In this document: in pieces, positions 10,442 through 21,959 of the stretch
Layout: each line of letters begins with the position of its first letter
Numbering within the stretch: the first letter of the stretch is position 1
NCBI GenBank assembly: GCA_018417955.1
Contig: JACTVC010000023.1
Coordinates: 552,762-616,761, forward strand
Direction: 5' to 3'
Length of the DNA: 64,000 nucleotides
From: Laccaria trichodermophora
Taxonomy: Eukaryota > Basidiomycota > Agaricomycetes > Agaricales > Hydnangiaceae
Notes under the pieces: generated by a model
Database searches by the model: none
Told to the model about the DNA's origin: nothing
What the model saw: only the letters and a program-made list of their open reading frames with translations
Program-made: the position numbers and the translations under genes

Positions 10442-13266
10442 TCAAATAACAGGATGCAGGAGTGTGTCTACCTCTCTGCTCCACAGAAGGTCATAGTCCT
10501 TCACTCGAAATGCCTTGCATTTATCCACACCGAATTTAGCCACTCGTCCATCCTCGTACATGTGAAGGTAGAAGATGGAGCGCTTGGACTTCAGGTTGAA
10601 GGCCCAAGCTGTCCAGTGGTCACCTTCTTTCTGTCCTCTTGCTTTGGGGCGGCTATTGGAATTGTGGAGTGAATCACTATAACCAGCACAAGCAGAAACA
10701 CAAAAGAAAGTAGAGAAAGGAATGCACTGTATCAAAACCCGCCAATCACCTTCACCAAAGATTCTATCCATGTTAGCTTTGTTGGTGTACATTGCTGTGT
10801 AAATCAACGGAAACGCGAGGTGTCGACATCTTTTGATTGACTGAAGGATATAGATTCGTAGTAGCATGAGCAGGATATGATAGAGTTGATGGTGTTCTTT
10901 TACATAATTACCTGCAAGCAGCTCACGAACCTTGAGGATCCATTGGCACCCATTGCAAACTCCTTCTGCAGGGCTGGACAGGATAGCCAAATCGAGTTGC
11001 AGAAGCCCAGAGAAGAGATCTTGAGTCAAAATGCAATGCCGATTGACAGGAATTTGTTTGCGGATGATGCTACGTGAAATTTGTATACAATGCGAAGTGG
11101 AACCCGTTCACGGTTGTTATCCTGAGATGTCCAGACATCGGTGTAAGTAGCTGCAAAAAGCATCAGATGAGAGCGGGTAAAACTATTCAGAAACCCCCCT
11201 TTCTGGTAGAAACCCGAGGGTAGTTCGAGAAACCCCTGGCATGTGGTCAAATTGAGTTCTCGGTGACCGGTGATGGTCAGCGGCTATTAGTCAATTACAT
11301 TGTCACATTTTGTTACAATGGCAAATTCACCACAATTGTCCACTCTTGCCTCGCCCTCATGAAGTTATTGTAGGGGACATGAGCCGAGTGTGAGAATGAG
11401 AATGAATGTCTGTCACTATGTCATTGGCCAATGACAGCAAATGTTGTCGTGACGGACGACTCAGGTCGGGCGCAGAGACTCGTTGAGGAATGAATATTAA
11501 ATAATGAATGTTTGAGAATTATGGTGACCGATACAGTGGCGAAAAATCTCAGTGTCGACGTGCGAGACGAGGAGAAGAGTTAAATAAGATAAAAATACAA
11601 TCTGGGACATGTATCCCACCCCCCAACACACAGCTCGACCATATCCCAATGATCGGCTACTCCTCACAATTCTTCCCCTTCTTTTCTATGATCCGATGGA
11701 TTTGGGCGGGTAAGCATATTGTGTTGGAGTATATTTCCTTGACTAGAAATCTTTCCGGGGTACACATTTCTTTCGCCCCCTTCCCTTTCTTATCAATAAT
11801 GTTGACACCCACCTGACATAGGTAGGTCTTCCAATTCGACGATACATTCGGACCACAAGTCCGCCGAGACCCATATCATATCCACATTCTACGCGGCCAC
11901 CTGTCGAGGGATGTGGAACCTTGTTTTGAGGAGATCAAGGAGGGGACGGTGTTGGCTTTTGGTAAGGCCGTGTCCAACTTCGAGTCAGGGGGAGGGTTTG
12001 CTCAGACCCTGAGGAGTTGCTGACGGTGTTGATAAATTTGGAATCACACTTGTACAATGGGTGACTTTACCTGCGTACGATATCTCCCTCGAGACTGTAT
12101 CTTTCCGAAACCGTATAGCATACGCCCCAATCGTTTCAAGGCAAATACAACATTGAGTGTCTTCCGCTCAGCATGCTCTGTGAATGTTCCTGAGTCGCGA
12201 ATAACCTTGGAATGAAGGGTCAGAGACACGATGAAGGCACCAGGCAGGCGAAAGTGAGGTGACCCACATTTCCAAGATATGTTTTCAAATCATCACGCGT
12301 GTCGTAGATGAGACCAAAGATACACTTAACACCTCCACGGCGAGCAAGACGACGAATAGCAATTCCATAGGTCAGCATTCCTTGATTGATTTTGACCGAC
12401 TTGATCCTGTATTGCTTGATGAGCCCGGGAAACACCTGCCAGCAACTCCTCGGGTCATTGTCGAAGTCTCTGAGCTCGCGCGCTTCAGCCCCGAACCAAT
12501 GAATCCTACTTGTCCGCCGTTCGTTCGGGCTATGTTACATATAGCTACGGCGGCCGGTGAATAAATCGAAGGATAGCGATGATGAAGGCACGTACCCTGG
12601 ATGTTAGCACGAAGCACAAGCTGCACAAGCGTGAAGGCAACGTGGACTCTGGAGGCGGCAGTTGAGCCTTGTGACATCACATGACGCCGTGGACGGCGAA
12701 CCCATCAAATTTTCGGGGGAGACTATACAGGGTTTCTGGATAAGGTTATGCCAGAAACGGGGGTTTCTACTAGAAAGGGGGGTTTCTGAATAGTTTTACC
12801 TGATGAGAGCGACGAAAAGTGGGGAGGATCCATAGAGTTTGAACGGTGGGAAAAGTTCTTAGGAGGTGCGGGCGCCCGTAGGAGCTTGTGATACCAAAAA
12901 AAGTCCTTAGTGAATGAACGAAGTTTGAATGGCAGAACTTTCCTTACCGTCGTTCATCGATCCACCAAGACCGTCAGCATATCGATGTATGCGCATTCGA
13001 TAGCGCCTTGTAACTTGAATCGGTGACATTTGCACCACTGCAGAACGATTAGGATGCTGCAAGAAGAAGGCATCGTACTGGAGGACGTGTGGCAGACGTC
13101 TGACGAAAGGACATCGACAACCCATGGACAATCGTCGGTGGATCACCCAATGCTTGGGCAGCAGTGCTGTTTCCGGGGAGGAATAGGGATGTTGGGATGG
13201 TATGTCAATCTGGTAACGAACAGATGAGAATGTTGAACGTTGACAAGAATGACTTTTGGCTTGCAC
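10442..13266 (-). CDS. Unrecognised gene candidate interrupted by the Pack-MULE-like element
   Basis: Coding-like sequence lies on both sides of the insertion at 11175-12801. Downstream, the last exon (about 10442-10670) reads [18 protein letters not shown]... and ends [21 protein letters not shown]. Likely introns precede it: GTGATTGG...TTATAG at about 10679-10757 and GTAATTATG...TTCAG at about 10848-10912. Upstream, the 12907-13266 frame is followed by a good intron (GTAAGGAAAG...CACTAAG, about 12904-12947). I know no family for it, and the two halves may not be one gene. Confidence 0.3.
11632..12020 (+). pseudogene. Cytochrome P450 N-terminal fragment (captured)
   Basis: Two coding pieces are separated by intron-like sequence. 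The first reads [17 protein letters not shown] then [12 protein letters not shown], matching the membrane-proximal proline-rich start of Agaricomycete P450s (LRHIPTIG...GREIVQEGY pattern). The second, starting about 11823, reads [20 protein letters not shown] then [20 protein letters not shown], matching the helix B'-C region of the same family. About 60-70 residues expected between them are missing, as is the rest of the enzyme with the heme Cys loop. It can make no P450. Confidence 0.65.
12044..12677 (-). pseudogene. Histone H4 fragment or diverged copy (captured)
   Basis: Three exons match histone H4 with the intron positions usual in basidiomycete H4 genes. Exon 1 (12596-12677) ends VLRANIQ (H4 VLRDNIQ). 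Exon 2 has [12 protein letters not shown] followed by [16 protein letters not shown] (H4 GLIYEETR...LEN). Exon 3 has [16 protein letters not shown] then [11 protein letters not shown] and MLYGFG. Key losses: one residue in GLIYEETR, three in the VTAMD stretch, two extra residues before AIRRLARR, no Lys/Gly-rich N-terminal tail, and a run-on past GFG. It is almost certainly non-functional as a nucleosomal histone. Confidence 0.8.
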
Positions 13267-14563
13267 GAATTGTGTTCAGTGTTGAGAAGGTGGCTTAACA
13301 CCGGTCATCATAGAAATAGCGCGAAGGACCAGACGATGGGTGAACGTTTGAACGTCTGAGAGAAGTTGTGATGAATGATGTCGTGAGACAATTTGTTGAC
13401 CTTCAACTAAACGTCCACGATGTCTTGGTGAGTTCCCCCTACCCTGCTTTCTTTTTCGCTATAATATTCGCTCTTGCTCTGCTATACAGATACCCCCTCG
13501 ATCTTCGCCAAAAGTAACGGGTCCATGCTGACCATTTCAAATTTTGAGGTCATAACCCTAGGACCACTTGCTTTCGCCGCCTCTACGTTCTAGCAGCCGA
13601 AATGTCGACATCGACATTCAATTTTGGGTCTTGTTCGACCTTCGAACCCCAGGCATATCAAGTTTTTTGTGATGGAGCTGTGAGGACCTTGATAGGTAAG
13701 TACTCTACCTCCCCGAACTGGGTATAGCTCTCGTCGTCTTTCTCGCAGTACTGACGTAGAATTGTGTCAGACAGATGAGTATGAGCCGGAACTCCGCCGC
13801 CAATTGCACCTCCGAGTCCAGCAACGATTTTGGCCCATTCTTGACACGCCGTGCCCATCATATCTTCTAGGAGCAAAGACCTTGGGTAGGGAACGTAGTA
13901 CGAAAGGAGCGTTTCGCATGGAGAGGTTTGTGGTGTACCTGTGTTTGCCTCGACTTGGTTAGGTGGCTTTCGGTCGCATAGACGCCCTTTCTTGTTGCGT
14001 GAATGTCAAGCTGGAGGCGGATGGTGCGTTGAGGCGTACTCGCAAGTTTTAAAACACTGAACCATATACTCTATCTACCAGCAGATACTGAACGGACACA
14101 TCGCTACTAGCGCATTAGCTATCAGCCTCGAAGCCAATGACCGATACATAACTCCATGAAACGGACTCGGACCTTGCTCGGACCCATCCATAACAACCGA
14201 CTGCACCAACCACTCCTTCGCCAACAACTTATTGATCTTGCCTCATGTGGTCTCCAATCAACATTTACCACCCCGAAACTGCTGGGGGAGCAATTCGGTG
14301 CTTCCCCACATGGAAAACGGTTTCCCCAGTCGGCCTCCTAAGGACGCATCCACATCAACATTCACAGTATCTATGGATGAGGTTTAGATAGGATATGAGA
14401 TAGAATATAATGAGCATTGAGCAAATCTGATAATGCAAATCCTCCGACGTGTGAAAGTCGGTATATTTTCGGATGCATTCCCTGATGGGGCTGTTCCTTT
14501 CACGGAAGTGAACCGCGAGAACGTTTCGTCCGCCATGTTGACAGAAGCAGAAAGAGCGCCAGT
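13267..14563. other. Intergenic, with one minus-strand ORF of unknown status
   Basis: Nothing recognisable. The minus-strand frame 13658-13876 (72 residues, Gly-rich AGLGGAIGGGVPAHTHL) reads smoothly and may be an exon. I cannot assign it to a family or find its partners. The remainder looks non-coding and includes the SHO1 promoter side. Confidence 0.35.
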
Positions 14564-15869
14564 ATGCCATCCACCATGTCCGATACCCACCATGGCCCGT
14601 CCTCACCCGTCCCAGCAGCCACCGACCTCAGTTTCCATCAACAGGAACAACACCAGCAAGAACACCAAGAACACCCAGAACACCACCCACCTCCTACACG
14701 CTCACCAGCGCCCAACTATTTCCTTCTGTTCACCTTTGTCATAAGCGTGGTAAGCACACCCTCTGATCGCGATATTCTTCTTTCATCTAACTATACCCTA
14801 AGATAGCTTGGGTCACTTCACTAACCTCCCAAGCCATAATAACAGCAACAAGTAAGCCCCTTCGCCACTCCCCTCCACTTCCTTCCTTTCTTACTCCCAC
14901 AAACAGCACCCAACAGCAGCACCCTCGTCGGCGTCCTCTGGCTCGCCTTCGTTCTCCAAACAATCATAATCCTCGAACTCCTCGTCACCCTACCCACCCA
15001 CTCAACCCATCTGTATGCATTCCAAATATCCATCTTAGCAGCCATGTCAACGGTGCTTGCCTCCATCGGCGTGAACACTAATCTCTTCACGCCTCCCACG
15101 CACAAACCAACGCATCAAGCGCTCGCGGCGGGGTGGCTTATCACAGCTATCATCAACATCCTTTGGATCCTCTACTTCACCGCTCCCCCTTCGCAGCTCT
15201 CTGGCCATTATCATAGTCATCCGGGGACACCACTGCCAATGCCACACGGCACCATATCAGACCCTATACCCGTCACCAAAGAACCCTCCTTCTCAGGCTT
15301 TGGAAAGACAGGGAACGGGGGGACGGTTGAACAACAGCAGCAGCAGTTGGAGGGAGAAGATATCGAGTTGGGACAGAACCAGAACCAGAACCGGAGTGGG
15401 ACGCAGGTTGATCCTGGGGAGGAGAGGAGAAAGTCGCGGGGGGGGTGGAGCACATATACACCTGGGGACAGGGGGAGTAAGGCGCCTACGAGCGGGGCGG
15501 GTGGGAGGAGCGCTGCGGGGAGCGATGGTGGTGGGAATGTGAGTCGACGGAAGAGTGCGAAGGGGGAGAAGGAGCCGACACCTATTTATCGTGCTGAGGC
15601 TATGTTTCCTTGTTTGTGTTTTTCTTTCGTTGTGGGGATGATGACTGACGTTGTCCCCCAGATACCGCGAGCCCCAAAGATTCGAACGAACTTTCATTCG
15701 GAAGGGGCGAGATCTTTACTATCACTGACAAGTCTGGGAAATGGTGGGAGGCGGAGATGGATGATGGGCGGAAAGGAAGTCAGTTCTTGTCTTCTCTCCC
15801 TTTGTTCATTGACGTGTTCATCCTTTGCTTTGTCCAGTTGTGCCGTCAAACTACTTACGACTTTTATGA
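14564..15869 (+). CDS. SHO1: SHO1-type transmembrane osmosensor with SH3 domain
   Basis: Five exons (14564-14749, 14803-14851, 14907-15611, 15662-15778, 15838-15869) splice into a 362-residue protein in one frame. After a short His/Gln/Pro-rich cytosolic tail come four membrane segments (starting NYFLLFTFVISVIAW, LVGVLWLAFVLQTIIIL, FQISILAAMSTVLASIG, GWLITAIINILWILYF). A long Gly/Gln/Arg-rich linker leads to a C-terminal SH3 domain at about residues 305-362: YRAEAMFPYTASPKD, ELSFGRGEIF, GKWWEAEM, GIVPSNYLRLL. The order 4TM-linker-SH3 and the length match fungal Sho1, the plasma-membrane adaptor feeding the HOG MAP-kinase pathway through the MAPKK Pbs2. The start could also be the ATG at 14576. 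Confidence 0.92.
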
Positions 15870-16311
15870 TGGGACACGCGTCGATTTCTATGGATGGATC
15901 CACAAACTACCTAAAACCGCTGTGTGCATAGCCAGCATGCAGCAATCATCTCCGACTGCTATGGATATATCATGTTACGCTGTATACTGATGTTACCTGG
16001 ACTGGTGACGGGGTTCCCCTGTAGCTCCTGCTCCATAGAGGGACTAGTCACAGGTCCAGATGATACCCCTTCACGAGCCCCGACGTTACTTATGAGATGT
16101 ACACTCTATCTTTGTTTTACCACCTTCTCTCACTTTTTATTCAAATCTACTTAGGATGTTGTTGCTACAAATCTAAACGCTTTTCTGTAGACCTGGCCAA
16201 CGAAATTGATGGTTGATGCATAAGCGCCCATATCGTGGATGGGTGCGCCGAGCGCTAGAGGCGTGTCCGATATCTCTTACCTTCAATCGACCATCTTGCT
16301 AATACTTTAGC
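15870..16311. other. Intergenic (SHO1 to SH3-like gene)
   Basis: No gene or repeat seen. It holds the 3' side of SHO1 and the upstream side of the next plus-strand gene. Confidence 0.5.
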
Positions 16312-17754
16312 ATGTTCCAGTGGTTAAAAACGGCGGCTACATCCAGCAGCACCTCTTTAGACGGCAAAGGGGGTACAGATTCAGCAGCAAAAGCAGGAGG
16401 GTCCACGAAAACTAGGGGTCCAACCAGCTATGGTGCGCCCTATCCCCAAAACTCTATCGCTGGCTTCAATAACCTGATTTACTCCTGCAGTATATTACCG
16501 TCTATACACCAAACTCGGTGCATTTGAATCAGATCACGCCCTCTACCACAACGACCGATTCATCGGCCGCATTCCGTCGAAATCTTTTGCCCCTCCTCAT
16601 ACCGTGGCGTCTATCAAGTGGTCCCTGTGCAAACTTGAGGGCCTTTTGGAGCCCGACAAAGCGCTTCTCTTCACATCGCTCTCAAGCCCAGCACCAAAAG
16701 AAGGCTCTGCCCGCCTCCCTTTGTACGGTCCTTCCGGACCAGGTCTATCCGAACAAGATCCGATCGTGTTGGTTGTCGAGTCGGAGAAGAGGTCCAAGGA
16801 GGTCCCGCAGTCGGACAAGCTTCCGGAATGCTCTGATGATACCGATGTTCGTTACGGCGAGTCTTGTCGACGTTTGCTAGCCAGATAGTTCACTCATCAT
16901 CTTTGCAGTATACTATCGCGTTTACTCGTCAGAAGGAGGAGATCAAAAGGCAAAGACGTCCTTTGACAAAAGTGATATTTCGTTAGGACGCATCAACACC
17001 CTTTTAATTGCGCCCCCTCTCATCGCTGGCTCGTTGAAAGCATGCATCGCAAAAGTTGAGGGCCTCGTCACGCCTGGTCATGCACTCTACAAGGACATGG
17101 AGCTCTTCCAAAACATCATAGTGACACTGCCATGAGCGACACCGATGTCATATCCTTCCAAGGCGACACTTATCCGGGTAGTGATGAAGGTGATCCCGTA
17201 GCCCTTGTCAATACAACCGCCAGCATAGCAGCGGACTGGGGCGCTAAACCTACGCTAGGTAAAGTTCTCAGTGAATGTCCACACGCTGCAAAATCAAACG
17301 GTGCTCTTTCAGATTCAAAATTTACGAAACGCGCTCGGCTAACTTATACTTACGGTAAGTAAAAGCCCCTTGAGATAATCCGATTCTCATCCTATATCAT
17401 CCCACTGCAGGCTACGAACGAAACAAACCCACTTGGCTATCGATAAACAAAGATGAGATCGTTTACACGGATGGAGTTATCGTCTCCGTGTGGGGCTCCG
17501 TTACCAACGGTACTTTTTTCCCCCTTTTCTGCTTTGTCACCAGATTGTTGAGCGGAACAGAATTTTGTTCAGGATACATGGCGATTAACTCCAAGGGTGA
17601 AAAAGGCTGTGAGTCTCCGATTTGCCCTTTGATTCACTAGTTGGTTGTTGATTTTCTTTGGCAGTCGTGCATCAGAGTGAGTGGTCTCCTCCTCCCTGTG
17701 TCGGAAGATTTGAAATCCACCGTTTTTTTGCTAGATTATATTGCTTTTGATTGA
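16312..17754 (+). CDS. Agaricomycete protein with duplicated module and C-terminal SH3-like domain
   Basis: Exon 1 (16312-16432) begins MFQWLKTAATSSST. Exon 2 (16491-16856) and exon 3 (from 16909) each begin with the same module: VYYRLYTKLGAFESD...IGRIPSKSFAPPHTVAS...LEGLLEP, then VYYRVYSSEGG...LGRINTLLIAPPL...KVEGLVTPG. I have no functional name for this module. The C-terminal part reads LTYTYGYERN...LSINKDEIV...NGYMAINSKGEKGFVHQNYI, which has the SH3 pattern (acidic loop, then Gly-x-hydrophobic-Pro/His-x-Asn-Tyr). The intron after 16856 has a GC donor (GCGAGT). A one-base frame slip near 17119 separates ...ELFQNII from SDTAMSDTDV, so this allele is broken unless it is a sequencing error. 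It lies next to SHO1 on the same strand. Confidence 0.65.
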
Positions 17755-20135
17755 TTGGTGAACATCGGAGGGTGTATGCGTTCGGAATGGGATATGTCAG
17801 GACAGAAGGGGTCAATGTACCAGTACCGTAGAGCTGTTGACGAACTAATAGAGGCAGACATTCCAACTTGCAATTGCCGATTTTCAAACGTAAATTCCTG
17901 CTCAGAGATTGTATAGGTAACATATCAGAAGTATACACGAACAAAAACCAAAATTCTCGCATATGCGCGCATTCTTTTATCCAACTTCTCATCCCCATCA
18001 GTCAATAAAAAATCATATAAATGCCGTAATGCAGGATCCAAATCCAAAAAGTATCTTCCACCGATGCCTTTCCGACGCCCCGAAATCAGCAAGGTCAAAG
18101 TCAACACTACCTTTTGCCCTTCCTCGCCAACCAACCCTACCATCCCAGCTTCAGTCAAGCCCCACACAAACACAACGCACACGCCAATGCCAGGTAACTC
18201 CCCCGTCCACCTGTTGAGAGGCATAGATCGCGTCGAGCTTCCCAGCCGCGTATGGTGTTCTTTGGGGGCGGAGTGGTAGGGCTTAAGAGGGAGGGGGCGG
18301 TAGTGAGGAATTTGGGTTGGAGGAAGAACTTGGGTTAGATGCCAGGAGGAGGGAGGGAAGGAGCAAAAGAGGAACGAAGACGTCTTGTCGCTCCATGCCG
18401 AGCATTTTAAAGATAATGCCTCCGAGTTGGTGAACAGCGTCCGGGGGGGGCAGGAAAGTCTCAATTTCCAGTCCGTTACGATTGGGGTTAATCACTGCAA
18501 AATCACTGTAGAAAGTAGAAAGCACCTCCCAGAATCACCTAATCGTTGAGGAGGAAGCCGTGCACAGAACGCAATGGCATTCTCGGACCTGATATTCATG
18601 TAGAGAAAAAAACTGAGTAAGTGTCGATGAGAGTAGTCGCACCTTCCTTCAAAGCAGGACCCTGACCTTCCACGCAATAGTCGTAGTACAAACACGTCCA
18701 GCACTCGCAGCGCCAACAGGCACAACAGTCCCGCAGTAGCAACTTCCAAAGAATCTGACTCCCATGCCACGGCGGCTGTTTGGAGGATGGGTGAGGAGGA
18801 AAAAGCTTGGTGACTGAGTTGGTCCGTTTATGGAGACGGAACGTGGCTCTGGAGCGATGATGGCAATGCCTCTCGAATGGCTGATCCTATATCAAACGTG
18901 AGCCGGGAGTTCGAGCCGGCTCGGTACGCGCTGCGCGGCGGAGAGCTGAGTGTTTGACGCCGCATAGGACTTTGTGGTAACAATGCCCACTGACTAACAT
19001 CGGGAGGCTAAACAGGGATATGGGGCGGCTGTAAAGGGAGCCAAGACATGTCCGTTGAAGGAAGCAACGCCGGGAAGTGAGAGTGTGTGGATATTGCTAT
19101 CAGGTGGACAGGAAGAGCGGCGTTGCATGCCAAATTCGAAGATAGTCCTTCCTTCAACACCAAAGGCTGTCTAGGGTTGAGGCTGACGTTGAACAACGCA
19201 TACAGCCTGATGCTCTGTGATAGATGGCAACTGTAATGATACATAAAGTACGAATCAAGAAGATGAACCAACTTCACACACCCATCTAAGTACCAAGAGG
19301 GCTCAACGTTCACCGCTGAATGTCAGGCTCCTCAGAGATGGCAGGACTTACTCCAAAGTACGCCACGGCGGTGAACCGTGGAATGTTGGGGATAGCGTCT
19401 GTGAAGAAAAAGGAAAGACCTGATTGAGATGGCACTTCAATGTCGGGGAGTCCAGTCTTGGCTCGTTACATTTGACATCGCAAGGAGGAGCAAGACTTTC
19501 ATGTAAAAGCAAAGGCCTTTTCACGCTGGATCTGTGAAGCCGGTTGTATTCAATTGAGTTGCGCAGTGGGCAGAGGCCGAGTGAGAAGTGGGATAGGCAT
19601 AAAGCTCCTCACTCCAGTGGTACCGGTAAGGCGCAACATCCAGTGCCTTCACTCAATATGGCGGACGAGCAAGATCAACATTGTGAAAAACCATCAATAT
19701 TCAATATTTCAATGACATCGACGACACTTGATCACACAAAAATACCAAGAAAAGATCCTTTATTTCATTCTCTGATTCTTCATTCATTCATTTCGACAGA
19801 CTAGCTATGCATATGGTGTAGACGGTAGCATGGAATACGGAAGCGATACAAAGCACTTGATAATGGTACGGACGGCGCCCAAGGAAGGTGGAAAGGGGGG
19901 TACAAGTACATGGAGCGCCGTCAATTAGACTAAAGAGACATTGGATGGGATGGGGGAGGTGACGACCTTGAAACTGTGCCAGACGTCATTGTTCGAGATT
20001 CAGTAAGAGAAAGGAGAAAAAGGAAAGGGGTAGGTAGGGAAAGATGGATGGGGAACGAAATTTTGTTCATAGATATATATCTGGGTAGGTAGCGATGGGG
20101 GAAGGGGGAAAAAGGTATCAGGGCGCACGCGGCTT
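17755..20135. other. Region with unassigned minus-strand frames
   Basis: Minus-strand frames at 17925-18464, 18492-18770 and 19008-19313 have hydrophobic stretches (e.g. GLLCLLALRVLDVFVLRLL) and plausible splice sites between them. They could be exons of a small membrane protein gene. I could not join them into one frame or recognise a family. The sequence 19800-20135 is the 3' side of the bZIP gene. Confidence 0.3.
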
Positions 20136-21959
20136 TTAATCCTGGAACTCGTTGAACGGCACACCATGACTATGCAGTAGCTGCCTCAACGTCAACGCTC
20201 GTGTCCGCCACACCTCCTTCTCCTGCGTAAGCCGCTCAACGCTGTCCTCAAGCTCCTGCTGATGAAGCAGCTTCCTCTTTCGGCTCTTCCTCGCCGCGAG
20301 AGTGTTCTGCCGCCTCTTCCACTCGATCTGCTCCTTCTCCGTAGCGTTGGGACCCGGTTCCTCCTCAGCCAGCTCGTCGTCCCCCTCAAACGCTTGTGAG
20401 CGCGAGCGCTTGCGGGCAAAGATGGCGGGGAGCTCTTTGCGTGAGGTGGCCGAGGGGCTGATGTACTTCCTCGGCTGTGTGGGCGCGTCGATGGGGACGA
20501 GGGACTCGGGGGTGAGGCCCTTACGCGTGCCCGTTGCGGTGGTCCTCCGTCGGCTGGTGGTGGACCCAGATGGAAGAGAGGAGGTTGACGGCACAGGCGA
20601 GGCGAAGGCGGAGTGGGATGATGGGAGTCGAGGAGAGGGGTAGAGTGAGGGAGACTTGTATGTGTCGAGGAGTGGGGTCTCAGGAGGCATTGGGATCAAG
20701 GAGTTGAAGTCAGGCAGTGAAGGGACGTCAGCAGGCTTATCTTGCTCAGCCTGCTTCAGGAGGGCAGTGGCTTCATCGTTGAATAGGGGGCCGTTGCTGT
20801 AGTCCATGTCCTCCAGGTAACCTGACAGCATCTCGTGTCGGCTGTCGGCTACCACAGGCGTCTTCAAGAACTCTTCGAACGGTGACTCGAAGTATGGTGA
20901 CTCGGTGTAAGAGTCAGGTATGAGAGCAGGGACGGCGGCGATAGGAGAAGTAAGGTGGTGGTGTTGTTGTTGTTCCGTAGAGGAAGAGAAGTCGAAGAAT
21001 TGGTCCAGAGGGGACGTGAGGAGCTCTTCCATGTCAACAGAGGAGGAACAAGGCTGTTCGAAGTTGTGGAGGTCCTTGAACTCTGGCGAAGCTGTGCAAG
21101 CGGGAGCGTGATGAGTCATGTGAAAAACAGCGGACTGCGGGAGCGAGGATTTACCCATGATGTCCGCAATGAGTTTTAACGTGTCTTCCATTTCAGGGTT
21201 GTTGGGCGGCGCCATGCCGCCCGCTGGTTGAGCTGGTTCGCTTTCGGCGGTCATGGAGGTATCGGTCGGTTTTTGTGCGAGCATGTTTTGATAATTCTTG
21301 GACATCGACATGAAGTCAGAGATGGCCGATGGTTCTGGTTGTGAAGATGATGGTGTAATATATAGTCGACGAGGTACAGTTCGGGGCGCTGGTGGCAGAA
21401 TATGTGGGATACCATAGTGGGCCGCTAGATCCTTAGAGGATGAGAAAACCTTGTTAGACGTCGGGGGACGTCGGGTTGGATAAGTTAGGACATCGTTGAT
21501 AAGAGGAGAGTTTGAGCTCGAAACATTAGTTTCAAGTGTGTTGGGCAGGTGACCGATGGTACGAGATGCCGGTGACGAGGTAAAGGCCGAGGCATTCACA
21601 ATATTTGGAACATCTTGGCGATGACGAGAGTGAGTGTTGTTGCTGGAGAGGGAAATCGCGGCTTTCGTGGAGACGACGGTTTTCGGGTCTGGCGCTGTAG
21701 GCACCTTGGATGGTAGCCTGCTAGGTCTGAAATCGGGCGAACTTGTCAGTTCTGATTTAACAACAACTTCAACGCCGGGAGACGATGGGGCCTCTGAGAT
21801 AGGAGAGAGACTTGGAGAGGACGGCGGACTCCAGTGGGCGGCTACCATCACCACGGAATAATCGTCGTCGTCCTCCTCTACCATACGGGATTGACAGATC
21901 CCAGTCGATGCAGCAGGCGATACGCGGAGCGTGCCATTCAAAGCTGACGAGGCGAACAT
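20136..21959 (-). CDS. bZIP transcription factor, GCN4/Cpc1-like
   Basis: A single 607-residue frame. The basic region and zipper sit at the very C terminus (about residues 543-600): EWKRRQNTLAARKSRKRK then HQQELEDSVERLTQEKEVW and a short leucine heptad ending before GVPFNEFQD. The N-x-x-A-A-R-x-S-R-x-R-K signature is that of the GCN4/Cpc1 group, which activates amino-acid biosynthesis genes under starvation. The rest is Ser/Pro-rich and acidic, with patches such as LDQFFDFSSS and ESPYFESPFEEFL that look like activation segments. C-terminal placement of the bZIP is as in GCN4. The leader has upstream ORFs (separate entry). Orthology is inferred from the bZIP alone. Confidence 0.85.
   Translation of the reverse strand: MFASSALNGTLRVSPAASTGICQSRMVEEDDDDYSVVMVAAHWSPPSSPSLSPISEAPSSPGVEVVVKSELTSSPDFRPSRLPSKVPTAPDPKTVVSTKAAISLSSNNTHSRHRQDVPNIVNASAFTSSPASRTIGHLPNTLETNVSSSNSPLINDVLTYPTRRPPTSNKVFSSSKDLAAHYGIPHILPPAPRTVPRRLYITPSSSQPEPSAISDFMSMSKNYQNMLAQKPTDTSMTAESEPAQPAGGMAPPNNPEMEDTLKLIADIMGKSSLPQSAVFHMTHHAPACTASPEFKDLHNFEQPCSSSVDMEELLTSPLDQFFDFSSSTEQQQHHHLTSPIAAVPALIPDSYTESPYFESPFEEFLKTPVVADSRHEMLSGYLEDMDYSNGPLFNDEATALLKQAEQDKPADVPSLPDFNSLIPMPPETPLLDTYKSPSLYPSPRLPSSHSAFASPVPSTSSLPSGSTTSRRRTTATGTRKGLTPESLVPIDAPTQPRKYISPSATSRKELPAIFARKRSRSQAFEGDDELAEEEPGPNATEKEQIEWKRRQNTLAARKSRKRKLLHQQELEDSVERLTQEKEVWRTRALTLRQLLHSHGVPFNEFQD

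Larger units (their letters stand above)
11175..12801. mobile_element. Pack-MULE-like element with two captured gene fragments
   Basis: Terminal inverted repeats of about 40 bp: the left begins GGGTAAAACTATTCAG and the right ends CTGAATAGTTTTACCT, with two mismatches over the inner AAACCCCCCTTTCT part. A 9-10 bp direct duplication GATGAGAGC(G) flanks it (11166-11174, 12802-12810), the length typical of Mutator-like elements. No transposase is present. The interior holds a cytochrome P450 fragment on the plus strand and a histone H4 fragment on the minus strand, so this is a non-autonomous, gene-capturing element. Confidence 0.75.

Noticed and set aside
17925..19313. Minus-strand membrane protein gene
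   Set aside because: Hydrophobic frames and splice-like sites exist, but no combination gave one continuous frame and no family was recognised, so only the region is noted.
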